From Anas platyrhynchos (Eukaryota > Chordata > Aves > Anseriformes > Anatidae), in the NCBI RefSeq assembly GCF_047663525.1, contig NC_092621.1:78048501-78112500 (forward strand): a DNA stretch of 64,000 nucleotides. The letters run 5' to 3'. Below are positions 16,101 through 29,163 of the stretch, in pieces (the first letter of the stretch is position 1; every line of letters begins with the position of its first letter). The notes beneath the pieces are model-generated. The model ran no database searches, was not told where the DNA came from, and saw nothing but the letters and a program-made list of their open reading frames with translations. A program made the translations under genes and the position numbers.

Positions 16101-19100
16101 GCTTTAGTCTTTATTTGTTATGTTGGAGATTATTTTCTTTCTTTGACAGGGTGGCTCCATTTTACTGTTAACTGGTCCTCCTGGCTGTGGAAAGACAGCA
16201 ACTATACAAATATTAGCAAAAGATCTTGACATTCAGGTACAAGAATGGACCAATCCAATATCGTTAGACTTTACAAAAGAAGATTTAGGAAGTATATTTG
16301 GCCATGGTAAGTATTTTGATTTATTTTGTTTTCCTTCCTTATACTTCTGTGATTTTCATAGTCTGATCTGACTTCATATGTGACAGAGGCAAAAGAATTA
16401 AAAATACAATGTCAATATAAGTCAGATTCTTAGAGTTTAATAAGAATCTTACTTCTATTTGGGAAGGGATTTATTTATTTTTTTTTTTTACAGTGTTTAC
16501 TCCAAAATAGTTTACAGTGCACACAGAGAGCTATGTAATATCCTGGATATCATTTGAACTAGTTAAATAATCGTGTGTCTTTGGGTCCTCAGCTGAATTC
16601 TACTTTGCATAAATAGTTTTCTATTTCAATTATGTTTGCTAAAGGGCTTGGCTGCTGGTGTTCAATGGCTTTTATCAAAAAGTAGCATGCGTGGGAATTA
16701 GTTCTTGTAGTTATTATGTATTCTATATTATACCACGTAGAATACAATTTTTAATTAATTTTCTTTTTCAGTCTCAAACTTTCATATGTTTCCGAGTCAG
16801 GCCCAAGCAGCTATTTTTCAGGATTTTCTATTAAGAGCAAATAAGTATAACAAACTTCAGATGCTTGGGGAGTCCTCAGGAAATGATAAAAAACTTATTC
16901 TCATTGAAGTAAGTGAAAACTTTTATGATAATCTTGACGTGCTAACTAGCTGCTGCTGGTGAATTGGTGTCGCCACAAATTTGACTACTTTTCTGCAGAT
17001 GAGTTACTACTTACTGAGTCTTGACAGCTCGCTAGAATCAAATTCTACCCCTACTTAAACCATATAAGCTAATTGCCAGGCAGAAGTTGGACACTAGTTC
17101 ATATACAGAAATCAGCAATAGATTATTAAAAAGCAGATTGTGAAGCCATGTTGAAAAATCCCATCTGTACTTCTGTATGATTTGCTTTCTAGAAATGTGT
17201 ATGTGTATAAACAGGTAGATGGAAAAATTATCACTTTTCTTGTTTGTTGAGGATGCAATATAGTGTAGAAGAGCTTGAGAATATGTGTATTGTATAAATT
17301 AGGAAGCATGGTTTCCTGTGATTGCTCTTCATAAAGTCAGCTCATGGTCTAGATTCTCTCCTATCTCGAGTAGTACATCCTGGCTCCTTCTGCAGTGGAG
17401 CTGCTGCCCTGGGTATTTCTGTTATGTCTGAATAAAACTGTCTAGTAGGTAATTTGGTTATACATGGCTGTTTCTTGGAAAACAAGGATAGAAAAAAAGC
17501 TTCTTTTAGAGAATCGTTTTCCATAGGGAAAGAAAGAAATATTAGGCTTTTTTTTTTCTTTTTCTTTCTGATTATTTTTCGTGTTAGCTGCATTCAGATT
17601 TAGTTGAAAGCGAGGTAACTAGGAAGACAAAATGTATAGCAGTGTAGTGTGGCGTTACAGTCAGTCTGAGGGAGAGAATATTTACATTTGAATGTAATGA
17701 CAGCATTTCGTTTGTTTTGAATAGGACATACCAAACCAATTCTATCGAGACCCTAGCAGTCTACATGAAATTCTCAGGTTAGTTATCAACAAACTTTTAA
17801 AGGTTAGCCTTAGCCGCTTGTGTTAAATGGAGTTTGATTCCTGTTTCACCTGCTTGTTTTTCAATTTAGGAGATTCGTTCGTACAAGTAGATGTCCCCTT
17901 ATATTTATAATCTCAGATAACTTCAGTGGAGACAGCAACCAGAGGTTACTATTTCCAAAAGAAATTCTGGAGGAGTTGTGTATTTCAATTATCAGGTAAG
18001 ATCTTTGATGAAGTAAGAACTTCATCAAAATAAATGAGAAGTGAGGAACTAATTGATTTTTTTAATGACTTTTAACAGTTTCAAGCCTATTGCACCAACA
18101 AATATGATGAAAGTTCTTAATCGAATAGCAGCAACAGAAGCTAGTATGGTAAGTTGTCAAAACTGAACTTGTGCACAGTGGTAGGATCAGGCTTTTATAT
18201 ATGAAATATGTTATTACTATTTTTTATTGTTTTTATTGCTTGATCTTTTATCATGTGACAACCCTCTCCCCTCCCAACAAAATAAAAAAATATATTAAAA
18301 AACAGCAGAATACAAGGAACAAAGCGGAAAACCATCTTATTTTTCAGTTGAGTTCCACTTGATCCTTGGTATAGACTTTAAAATCTGCGTCCGAAAAATC
18401 TGCTTTTTACAGAAACCGTATATATTTAAAACAGTAAGAGTAGAAGACAATCCCATCTTATCCAGTAAGACCAGAAGAGGTCATTAACTTGAATCTTCTG
18501 TTACTGCCCAATACTTGATTACAATGTATTCTAGTAGTGACTAACAGCTTGGAAAGACCTCTGTGCCTTGCTTTCTCTAGTACATTGTCATATAAACTGT
18601 GGCAATGTGTTTAAATTGATAAAGTGTTTTAAAATTAGACCTATTACCTTGCCTGAGCTTCTAATTGGGTCCTGATATAATCTGTTTATGGTCTATATCA
18701 GAAGTGAGTACCCACAGTCATAATATTACTCAAATACTCCTTATCCTACTTGTTGTTATTACTTTGGATGTTGCTTTTCCTTGTAGAATGGAGACAAGAA
18801 TTATGCTCCTGACAGAACATCTCTAGAGCTGCTTTGCAGAGGTTGTTCAGGTGATATAAGAAGTGCAATAAACAGTCTTCAGTTTTCTTCTATGAAAGGT
18901 AAATACCTGTGATTTTCATGAAAGTGAATGATGTTTTGACCACTGCTGCTGTAAAGATATGCTGTTCACCATTGAAGCTGCTAGGTGAGATGTGTGAAAA
19001 CATTTTTAACTTGATGCGCTGGAGCAAGAAGAGGATTTTTTTCTTTAAAGCCAAATAAGTTGAGTGTTACGCCATTTCTAAATATCTGCTACATGTGTAT

Positions 19101-21252
19101 TGATGTAGCTTAATGCAGTGACCTCTCTTCCTCTTGATATCTTTGTTACCAGTATGCATTTGCTGATGAAAGCTTTTAAGATGCAAACTTAATTTGGAAG
19201 AAGTATTTTCACTTCTTGCTTCTTTAAACTTGTTTATGTCCTCATCTCTGCTCATGTAGCATTTCTGAAATAGCCCATTGAATTTGTGTGTGGCATTTCT
19301 GAAATGATTGATTTTGCTTTTGAGTTCCTACAGCTGTTGATAAGTTGAAAAGCTGTGAGGTAGCATGACCTTCTATGAAGTTATTGACAGGATTATAGAA
19401 TAGCTTTGTGAAGTCCTGGAATATAGTTGCCTTTAAAATACATGGCTATACAATGCCCAAATCAGTCTTAGTTTAAGATTACTTAAATGTTGCAGTGTAG
19501 AAAGAAAAGACTTACTGTGTCTTTTTCTAAGTGCTGGAAGTCAAACTTAAGGAAACAAATTGACACATGGTCTCTGGTACTTATAGTTTATTCTGAGAAC
19601 CTGTAGATGATGCCAGCATTTACGTTCAAACCAGAAATAAAGAAGTAGACTTTTGTGGTACTTCTTAAAGCTGGTAGTGATTGTGTTGTTTTTCGTTCAT
19701 TTCCTTTTTATTCCACTTCTCAAGTTGAAAATGTGGAATAGATTAAATGTTGTTTCAAGTCCTTGTGGTTTGGGTTTTGTAGTATATTGAAATGGATTTC
19801 TAGATGTGTTTTTTACATGGAATTGGGGAGAAAGTCAAGTTTATAGGTTTCAATTGTAAACATGGAAACTAAGTTCTTCTGATGTCTTTGTGTAGCAGTT
19901 TTTACTGTCTTATTCATCAGAAGAAAAAAAAAAACACAGAAAATTTCTCTCAGCAAAACCATTTTTGATTCTAGTGCCATTAAATGAATAAAAAGTAGGT
20001 TGAAAGTACCTGCGAGTAGTTTGGTCTAGCTCACTGGTGGATGCCAAGATGCTTTATATATTTTTTTTTTATATATGTATTTTATACATACTGTAGAAAA
20101 TCTAAGTAGTCTTAAAAATGACCGGTTTGTGTAATTTTAAATAAACTGATCTTGGAAGTGTAAAAACATGGGGGTTATATAAAGAACTTGGGAGAGAAAA
20201 AAGGCATACGTTCCTTCCTGCATTTTTCTTTTTAAACACTGATCAAGAGAGCTGTCCTCACATCAAATAGAAATAATTTAATAGGTCAGGTGTTTCAGTT
20301 AGATAATAGATCAGCAGACAGTGAAAATTTGGAAAGAATGCCAGCTTTTCTTTTAGAACAGCTGTTTATTATTTGAAGAAATGCTTCACATCTTAGTTAT
20401 GGCTTAAGGGGCAAAAGTGTAATAAATCATGCTAGTTTAGGTGATGAGGTTGCCTTCCTAACAAATGTGCTTTCTCTTAGTTACCTTACTTTTAAAACTT
20501 TTTCTGTATCATAGATTTTAGTTATTTATTTACTTCATAATGGTCATATTGTTTCTTTTATTGATAGACTTCTCATTGGAGAAAAATTTTTGGTCAAGGA
20601 AGGAAGGCAACTCCACACTAAAACACGGAGCAGCAGCAGTGTGTAAATCAAGAAAGAAAAGTAAATGTGATCCTTCAGAAGACCAGGAGATACAAGCTAT
20701 TGGTGGCAAAGATGCTTCTATCTTTCTTTTCCATGCTCTGGGGAAAATAATTTACTGCAAAAGTAAGAGAACTTTGCCTTACTTTTCCTTGTCAGTAGGA
20801 GAAGTATGTTAGCTCCTAGTAGCTAGACTTGATAAAGTAAGGCTTAGGGTGACCCCTAATTCTCATATAACAGTATAAAGATAGTAATAAATGCCTCTGG
20901 TAACTGAGATTGCAGCAGTCTGCATGTAATAGAGAAATAACACACATTTCATTAACGAATCTACTGCATATATGTAATACAATACATACCTCTAGTTGCA
21001 TTAGGTCCATCTGCTGTCATGCACCGACAGCTAAATAGATAGCTATCACATTTGTTGCTTTGCCCAAAGGCAAAATTTTCCTTTTGTATAGAATTATACA
21101 TAATTATGCATTTATGTTCTGAACTCATCTGTTTTCTTAGAGGTTACAAAACGGCCCTGCAGCCTCTTGGCTGCTGCCTGCCCTGTTGATGGGTATGGTT
21201 TTGATTTGTTGTGCTGTCTTTTCCTCCCTACTTTTTTTTTTTATCTGATCTT

Positions 21253-21283
<31 letters not shown>

Positions 21284-24200
21284 CACTACCCCATCTCCTT
21301 TTCCACCTCTCCAAAATGCTTTTAACTTCACTGATTTTTATATACTCAAGCTCTGCAAATTTACTTCAGCTCTGCTTCCTGGGTATGGCTGAGGTCCTTT
21401 ATTAACATCTAAATAATACAGTTCATAAGAATTTGATACTTACGCTGTAATACTATCTACGCTCAGCTAAATAAGGAGCCATAATGCCACTGGTTGTTCA
21501 CCTTTATGTAATAATTCACAGCATCTGTTCCAAAATAAATTCAGAAATGGTGAGATGAGGGAATATGAAAGCTGTAAGGAGAAATGTGTTATATGAAGCA
21601 TAGTGTATCTAATTACCTGCTGTTGACTATGTAATTAATTATTGATGCAGGCATAAACAGTTTCCTAGGAAGTGAAAACTGTGTAACCTAGATGTTGGTA
21701 AAGTCAACTGTTGCTTAAAAATCATGCTCACTATACATGAAAACTACTGTTTATGCAGTTGCACGTTTTTGTTCTTGCTCTCAGTCTCATTGGTTTTCTG
21801 AGTTTGAATTTAATGTCTGAAATGTGTGTCTTCCCCACCTCGTTCCCCTGTCAGCTCTTTGATAGTATGCAGTAACATGACGTTATTTCTGGTAGTAGAG
21901 GACTAAGGATTATAAAATTCCTTTTAGGAGAACCTCTGTCAGAGTCGGAAGTTCTTCAGCTGCCTCCTCACCTATCAGAATACCGTCGAGACACCTTGCT
22001 TATTCAGCCTGAGGTATATCTGCATTAATTGCTTAATTCCAATTTGATATGGGAGGAAACCAAACCATAAACCTGAGTGATTGTTACAAATTCTCAAGTG
22101 CCTTTGTCGTTAATCCTAATATTCGTATACTCAATTGGTCTAAGTTGCAGAATAATCTGGAAGGGAGCTCTGGAGGCTAACTTCAAAGGCCAATGAGGTT
22201 CTCAGTCTTGTTTAGTTTTGTGTATCTCCAGTGATAGTCAGTAAGAAATTTCTGACTTGGATCGAAGGGTGGACTTACCCTTGCTGCAGGCTGTGATGAT
22301 TTCTCTCTCACATTTTTGCTGTGTGTGATCTAGTGGAGTCTGAGCTCACCTTCCTGTTGTCATTCATTGGAGAGCTGAAGAGAGCAGTGATTTCTGCCCT
22401 TCCAGCCTCCCTTAGTTGTCTTTGGGAAGAAACCATCCTTCCCTTTGCTTGTGAGCAGAGCAGAGGGGGACAATCACCTCCCTTGGCCTGCTGGCCACAC
22501 TGCTGTTGGTGCAGCAGTACGGGTGGCTTTCTGGGCTGTGAGCGCACCTGGCTTGCTCGTATTCAGTCTTTCAACCACCGGTACCCTCAAGTCTTTCTTC
22601 TCAGAGCTGCTCCCAATCAACTCATCACCCTGCCTGTATTCATGTCTGGAATTGCCCTTGCTCAGGTGCAGGACCTTGCACCTGGCCTTGTTGAACCTTA
22701 CAAGGTTTCTGTGGGTCCCATCACTCAAGCATGTCAAGGTCCCTCTGGGTGGCATCCCTTCCCTTGGTAGGTCATGCACCAGCTCTGTAATCATCCAAAA
22801 GGTCATGTGGGATACATTTCCTTTTATACTGTATAAAACCTGAAGTTTTTTTCTTGTGGTTCCTCCCACTTCCAATAGGTTATTGTGGAAAAATCACACA
22901 TGTCCGGAAGCATGTTTAATTTATACCTTCACCAGAACTACGTAGAATTTTTTACTGACATAGACGATGTTGTGAGAGCCAGTGAATATCTGAGCACTGC
23001 TGATGTCCTTTGTAGTAACTGGAATGTAAGTGTCATTTTATACATACATAAATTGAGTTGCTAGATGTTTCTCTGAGTATTTAAAATAGTAGAAGGAAAT
23101 TTTCATACACATTAATAAGAACTAAGCTGTATCATTTGAAACTTACGATACAGGTGACCGTGAATTGTTAAACTGCATCCAATGGAGGAGAGATGCAGGC
23201 CATTTGTGTACAATTTCTGTGCAAAATGGCCTTTGTTTTTTTATAGTTGGTCATTGTATATTTTATAGACTACAGTGTATATATGTATAATATGGTATAT
23301 TAAATACACCATATTTTTATAAAATAGTGTAAAATATTCTACAAAGTGTTTTTAAGTAGAACAATAATGTGTTAAATGTATCAGAGTCTATATGTCTTCT
23401 CCCTGAAGTACTTGAGCTAGCTTTTTGTTCAGTTCCTTTGACCAGAGGTTCTGCAATAATCTAAATTCATGCTAAACATGTTTTGTCACTGCAGTTGAAG
23501 AGCATGTTTTAGTCAAATGAGATGCATTGTACCTTGAGCTGAGCTAATGCCCAATTTCTGTCTTAGTCACGGCTTGTGATGGAAGAATACAGCGCATCTG
23601 TGGCTACCCGAGGTGTGATACATTCCAACACATCCCGAGCCTTTGCCCACTGCCAAGGAGGGATGGGGTTCCGGCCACTGCATAAGCCCCAGTGGTTCTT
23701 CATCAATAACAAGGTAAATACTTGATGTTTTGAGGAAGGCATTCCACTTACATTTCTAAGTGGTGTGAGTAGTATATGTGAAGTTTATACGCGGTGCTAA
23801 ACTTGTCAAATACCCTATTTTAATATAAGCTACTTGTAAAGAACGCTTGCTTGAAGAGGTCTACTTGTGCTATTTCATTAATGGAAAAATAAACTGGAGA
23901 CCTCCAACAGTGTTCCCTGTGTCTGAGTTACTGTATCTCTGGAACAGTATTAACCCCCACCTTATGGGAACGCAGTTAATGTTGAGATACTTTGAAATAT
24001 TCCTAAAAGTAAATTTAATTTAAGTAGATTAAATTGCCTTAAACTCTTATAATAATACATAAGTATTTTGCAATATATGTGTTTATCAAAAATGGCTTGT
24101 TCATGAGATACCAAAGCTCTTGGTAACTTTTTACATTTGCATACCTGCCTTGCTGTGCCTGACAGAATAAAAAAAAGTGCCTAGGATGGTTGGGGAATAC

Positions 24201-27200
24201 TATAATCAAAGGATAAAAACTTTCAGGAAACTTCAATGTCCAGTGAAAGACAAAAATGAAGAAGTTTACCATTTTTTATAATCTGTATATGGCAACTCTA
24301 ACTGCTTCTTTCTTTCCTGGACTTGTTCTGTATAGGCTTGTGCATAGCTATACAGCAGACAAGAATAAAGTTATCCTGCTGCTTTTTCTGGTACAGAATA
24401 CATATAATAATTTTCGCTTTAGCAGAGTTCTTACTTTTAATTTTTTCCTCAACTCTAACAGTATCAAGAAAACTGCCTTGCTGCAAGATCGCTCTTCTCA
24501 AGCTTCTGTTTACCACCAGAGTGTCTTCAGACAGAGCTATTGCCTTACCTTGCTATGTTAGCAAATCCAATGAGAAACCAAGGTAAAATCAGTGTTACAC
24601 TTGCTCTTAGATTTTTGTAAATATTAAAGCATACTGAAAAATTTTAGTAACTCAGAATGTGAGTTCCATCTGTCCTTTTGCCTCACTTCAGCAAAAATAA
24701 CAATGTCAACAAAACAAATAGAAACAAAACCCCAAGGCCACCACATACGGTACACACAGAGAGGTAGTGAGCTGGTGTGTAATTAAAATTCAAGCTGTCC
24801 TGCTGGGTTTTGAAACAAAATCAGGAATGTCTTTAAAGCTTTTGTAACTGAAAGAATGAAAACAAGCTCTCTGTCTTGTAATAGGTGAGCCATACACAAT
24901 ACATACACATTGCTTTATAAATGTGTAAGTCTGGTCCTAGTGTTAGAGTACTTAAAAATCCTATTTCCCTCTTGCTTACTGCACAGATTTTGAGCATCTA
25001 TGTACACTGAATTTCGTCATATGACTATTGTGTGGTCCCAAGGTCTTGCACAGTTCTTCTGTATGCCCACATCCTTACTAGCCTGTTTAACTCGGTGCCC
25101 CAAGGTATCGTGCTAATCTTACCCTTCAACTCTCTTTTTCTCACATTTGAGAGCATAGTGGGTAAGGCAGATCCTAGCACAGATCTCTACAGAGATGTGT
25201 TGGCAATTTTCCTCCATTTCAGGTATGAACTGTTAACTCATACCCATGGCCCCCATTTCCCATCCATTAATTATCAGACTTTACTAATTAAGTTCTTCTT
25301 TTAGGCGTAAGGCTTCTTTTGAAAGCCTCTGATAGGGGACTTAGAAGCCTTTTGGAAACCAAGTAGACTACATTAGCTACATCTTCATTGATTCTGATAG
25401 CTTTTGAGTAACCTCAACAGACTTAAAAGGTTCTAAAAAGCCTTTTCCAGAAAGAAGTAAACAAAATCAAAATTTACAGTGCATTTTTAAAAAGTGTGTA
25501 ACAAAGGTGACCCATGAGCAGATAGTACATGCATAAAAATTTACTTTGTATGATATATAATCCCAAAATTACTGATCAGACAGGTGGGTCACTTATGCTA
25601 TGTTAATTATGTCTATTAAAAGGCTGTATGTCTTAACTAAGGCCATGATGTCCAGGTTAATTCATTTTGTAGGATATGTATTAAGCTGTAAACTTGTGCT
25701 GTAGAGTTATTATGAATGGTAGGGGTATTATAATTGTGCAGTTAATATACAAATATACTGCATATTCAAAACATATCATACTACCATATAAACTGTTCTG
25801 ATGAGCAAATTTATGCAGGACCACCTAACTGAACTTACAATGAATTATTTGCTTTACAGTGTGCTTAATTTTATGTGCGTTACGATGTATTTAATACGAT
25901 ACCGGTGATTCTTTGTTCTCAGCTCAGATTGCTTTTATTCAAGATGTTGGGAGGCTACCCCTGAAAAGACGTTTTGGGAGGTAAAGTTGCCTTTTTCTTT
26001 CTTCAAGAAAATACAATACCTTCTTTCTTCCTCAACATGTTAAGAAAAGAGATGTTTTTGTACAAAACAATTTCAGTGTGTATCTGTAGTGTGACATTTT
26101 GCCTCACTTGCAGCATGATCATTTAGTAGTTTGGCTGTTAGAATTTTTTCCAGTTCAAATCTATATTATGCTGCTAATAGCAATATTTTAGCTATAGTCT
26201 TACTTTTATATTCTTGTCTAGCTTTCTCTTCCACTGTATCAAATGCTATTTATCTGTGCTAGACATGCTTATGTTTGTTCAGTGCACGATCTGGATGAAA
26301 TCTTTTTACCATCAAGAACATTTAATGTTTTAACTTTTAGTTCTTTTTAAAAGAACTAAATGTTCTTTTTACCATCAAGAATATTTAGTTTTATTCTCAA
26401 TAAAACTAAATTGGTATGAGTGTAGTGTGCTTTGCCCATTGTTTATCATAACATAAAACATTAATCTGAAACTTTGATAGAATATTCTGTTATGTCATTT
26501 GTTAGAGGCTTAAGAAAGAAAGTATGAGAAATTACTCTTACTTCCTTGGAAACAATTGTATGCCTGTGGGACTAACAAGGACTTACTGAGTGCTTCCTCT
26601 GAAATTAGATAGCAGCACTGACTATTTTGTGTAGCTTTTTTCATAAAACTACAACTACTGAAATTCCTCTGTCTTGGATGTTAGAATTTTGAAAAAATAC
26701 TTTTTTTTCAGTTGTGATGCTACAGTCGCCTGTTTACAGATTCTGTAGTGCTGATGGGGCAATATAGCTTGATACGCTGTACTATGACTCCAGTGGGCTT
26801 CTGAACCATAGGAATTGTTCAAAAAATTAGAGACTTAGATACATTTCTATGACCTTGATATCTCTAAAAACTAGAACATCTTAATTGTGATGGCCTCTAT
26901 TAATAAGGTGTTGTGTGTTTTTATTAGCCAAGAGAAAAGGGTTTGTCAGGGCATCTGACAAAGCATCTTATATTTATCAGTGTAATACTGCTGCATGAGT
27001 TTTATCTACTTTACCTAGTAAAGTTACCAAAACCCACACTGTTCCCTGACAAATGAATTAAAAGCCATTTTGGCTGCTAGTCATGAAGAAATGGAGGTAT
27101 TTTTGTATTCTTCCTAATCTGAGCCAAACTGTTTATAACTTCACAAGTTAGTCATAGACTTCCTTATGCCATTAACTTTGTCTGCAGCATACCTCTAAAT

Positions 27201-28638
27201 ATTGATAAAATTTTTGTACCTGCATTAATAAGTTGCGTGTGTACCATTTAGTTTATCTGATGGACAACTTTGTAGGACTGAAATCCTTTTAATTTGTTCA
27301 CTATTTTGGAAAGGAAGTGTAAAGAAGTTTACATATTTTAGTAGTATGTATTTGCTTCCTTCACGAATCCCAATTGAAAATCATTTATTTTGTTAAGGAC
27401 TTTATTTTGTTAAAGACTACTTTTGTTAAAGACTTCATTTTATTAAAGACTATTTTATATAAAGTAGTCTTTAATAATATATGTTTCAACAGAAATAAGA
27501 ATATTATTTTCCATTACATTTATTAGTGGGATAGGAATACTGCCGTAGTAAGAAAATTGGCATTGGGGAGATTGTATGTGTTTTGATAAATTTGAATTGT
27601 TGTCAGGATGAGCTTTTGTCAGTAACTTTTGGGAAAGTTTATTAATACCATGTAAAATGGAGAAAATAAATAATGGAACATTGATAACATACTGAGGTAG
27701 GGATGCTAAAAAGATGAAGTCCAAATAGTAAAAGAAATAAGAAATGTAAAAAGAAATACTTTCGACTCCTTGTCTTAAGTTGCCTGTTTCAAGTTAAGTT
27801 GCTTCATGTCGTAAAGGACTTGGTTCTTGTTTGGAAGGGGTCTGATATGCTGTGGGCTGTTGTCAGTAAGGTAGTTGTTAGCAGTTCATGTGCTTGAGGA
27901 AAGCTAACCAAAAACACTGTCACTGTAAGGAAGAAACGTCAAGCACCAGACAGTGCTGGGGAATGAACACAAAACGTACATGACTTGATGCTTTGCTCTT
28001 GCTGTAGGTTAGATAGTACTGCTTTTCACCTGAGAGAAGCTTCTATCTTCTGTCAGTCTTGCGGGTGATACAGCGTTGAGGTCTGGGCATAAATATCTAT
28101 ACTTGGTAGATGTGTACAGAAGTAAAACATATTGGAAGTAGTCATGTAAAAAAAATAATGTGTACAGTTTGAATTAAATGTGACTTGTAAAGGGAATTAC
28201 TGACAGGAAATGTGAAAGCTGTTCAGCGTCAGTGAACAGGAAGGTGCTACACAGGTGGTCTTTTTACTGCAGCTTGTGCTAGAGCAGGAAATGTTTTTTG
28301 GGGGTGGTTGTTGGGTTGTATGTGTCTTATTTTTTGGTAATAACTTAATCTTGTGATGATTATTTTACAGGTTAAAGCTTGAAACGCTTACTGATAAAGA
28401 TCCTGGAATACCAGACCTGTTTGTTAGTTTTGAGGGGGACCATGATGGTGTGCATGCTACAGAGATGGATATGCAGATGGAGCAAAACAGAACACAAGAG
28501 AATGGTTCAGATGGATTCCCTCTTTCTTCTAGCCAGTGCAGTGGAAGTGAACTACCTTGCAGTCAGCCTCAGCCTGTTGCAGCCCAAGCAGCTATGGAGG
28601 AAGATGAGTTAAAAATAGAAGAATATGATAGTGACTGA
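13187..28638 (+). CDS. RAD17: RAD17, checkpoint clamp loader (complete)
   Basis: Sixteen coding exons: 13187-13219, 14291-14566, 15349-15432, 16150-16306, 16772-16908, 17725-17777, 17870-17995, 18079-18148, 18787-18898, 20568-20762, 21928-22013, 22879-23025, 23567-23713, 24462-24582, 25923-25980 and 28371-28638. All are GT-AG and sum to 2070 bp, encoding 689 aa (human 681). RAD17 is a nuclear AAA+ ATPase that pairs with RFC2-5 to load the RAD9-RAD1-HUS1 clamp at damaged DNA and promote ATR signalling. The family motif WVDKYKPET is at residues 94-102, Walker A GPPGCGKT at 140-147 and a Walker B-like LILIED at 225-230. A sensor-type GCSGDIRSAINSLQFSS stretch is in exon 9. Ser655 and Ser665, both SQ and ten residues apart, match the human ATR sites Ser635 and Ser645. 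The acidic tail IEEYDSD matches the human C terminus. The exon 1 start is preferred because exon 2 has no in-frame ATG near its beginning. Confidence 0.97.
13911..13958. repeat. Poly-T followed by (GTTT)n
   Basis: About 22 T residues are followed by six GTTT units in RAD17 intron 1. This is a simple repeat with no coding role. Confidence 0.9.
18899..22878. other. RAD17 introns 9-11
   Basis: Apart from exons at 20568-20762 and 21928-22013, this stretch is AT-rich intron. It has a T-run plus (TTA)n repeat at 21250-21283 and the CR1 copy listed separately. No additional gene was recognised. The other long RAD17 introns (13220-14290, 16307-16771, 24583-25922 and 25981-28370) are likewise empty of recognised genes. 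Confidence 0.55.
22330..22790 (-). mobile_element. CR1 LINE fragment (reverse transcriptase C-terminal part)
   Basis: Minus-strand translation contains FNKARCKVLHL, preceded by GMPPRGTLT and followed by SSSEKKDLRVPV, all hallmarks of the CR1 ORF2 reverse-transcriptase tail. It is inserted antisense to RAD17 in intron 11, ending about 90 bp before the acceptor of exon 12. Boundaries are approximate. Confidence 0.8.
26336..26410. repeat. Two adjacent perfect inverted repeats in RAD17 intron 15
   Basis: Positions 26336-26360 form 12-bp perfect arms (TTTAGTTCTTTT and its complement) around one base. Positions 26384-26410 form 12-bp perfect arms (TTTAGTTTTATT and its complement) around three bases. 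A direct repeat TTTTTACCATCAAGAA occurs before each hairpin. The element resembles no family I know. Confidence 0.8.
27386..27475. repeat. Imperfect tandem repeat of TTTTGTTAAAGACT units
   Basis: About four copies of a 16-18 bp unit lie in the last RAD17 intron. The final copy overlaps an inverted repeat formed by AAAGACTA and TAGTCTTT around TTTTATATAAAG. Confidence 0.8.
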
Positions 28639-29157
28639 GTACAACAAAATATCAACCACTGAGTTGCCTGAATAGATTAAAATGCATCAAAGGCCTTTGC
28701 TAAAGTGAGTATGGTCTGCACCTCAGTAATCCTTTAGCTGCTTAGGTGGATGAAGAAGCCAGATCTAAACATGTGTCAGTATCAAGACATTTCTTCAGCT
28801 TCCCCTTAGCTTTGGAGGATCAGACCTGAGCAGAATACTAAATTGCAGGCTATTCCCTGCCTATTCTGAGCCATGAAAGTAATTTATACTGAGGGAGAGA
28901 GAACAGTAAATGATATAGTTTGAAAGACTGTAGATAATCAGTTTCACTCTTAAGTTATTTTTTATTTTTACACATTTTAATTTACTCTGCAGTTGTACAG
29001 TGGGTTTCCTAAGTGCACAGTTGATTAGTTGTCAGCATTTGAAGGCTTTACTAAAATTTATACCTTCAGGGAAATTGCTGTTTGGAAGTTTGAACCTTCT
29101 GAAAGAAGAGACTAAGGGGTATATGTAAAAAGTTTTATATCCTGTACCGATGATGTA

Positions 29158-29163
29158 AATAAA
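29158..29163 (+). promoter_or_regulatory. RAD17 polyadenylation signal
   Basis: AATAAA lies 520 bp after the RAD17 stop, followed by TG/T-rich sequence suitable for cleavage near 29180-29190. This gives a 3' UTR of about 0.55 kb. Confidence 0.65.
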
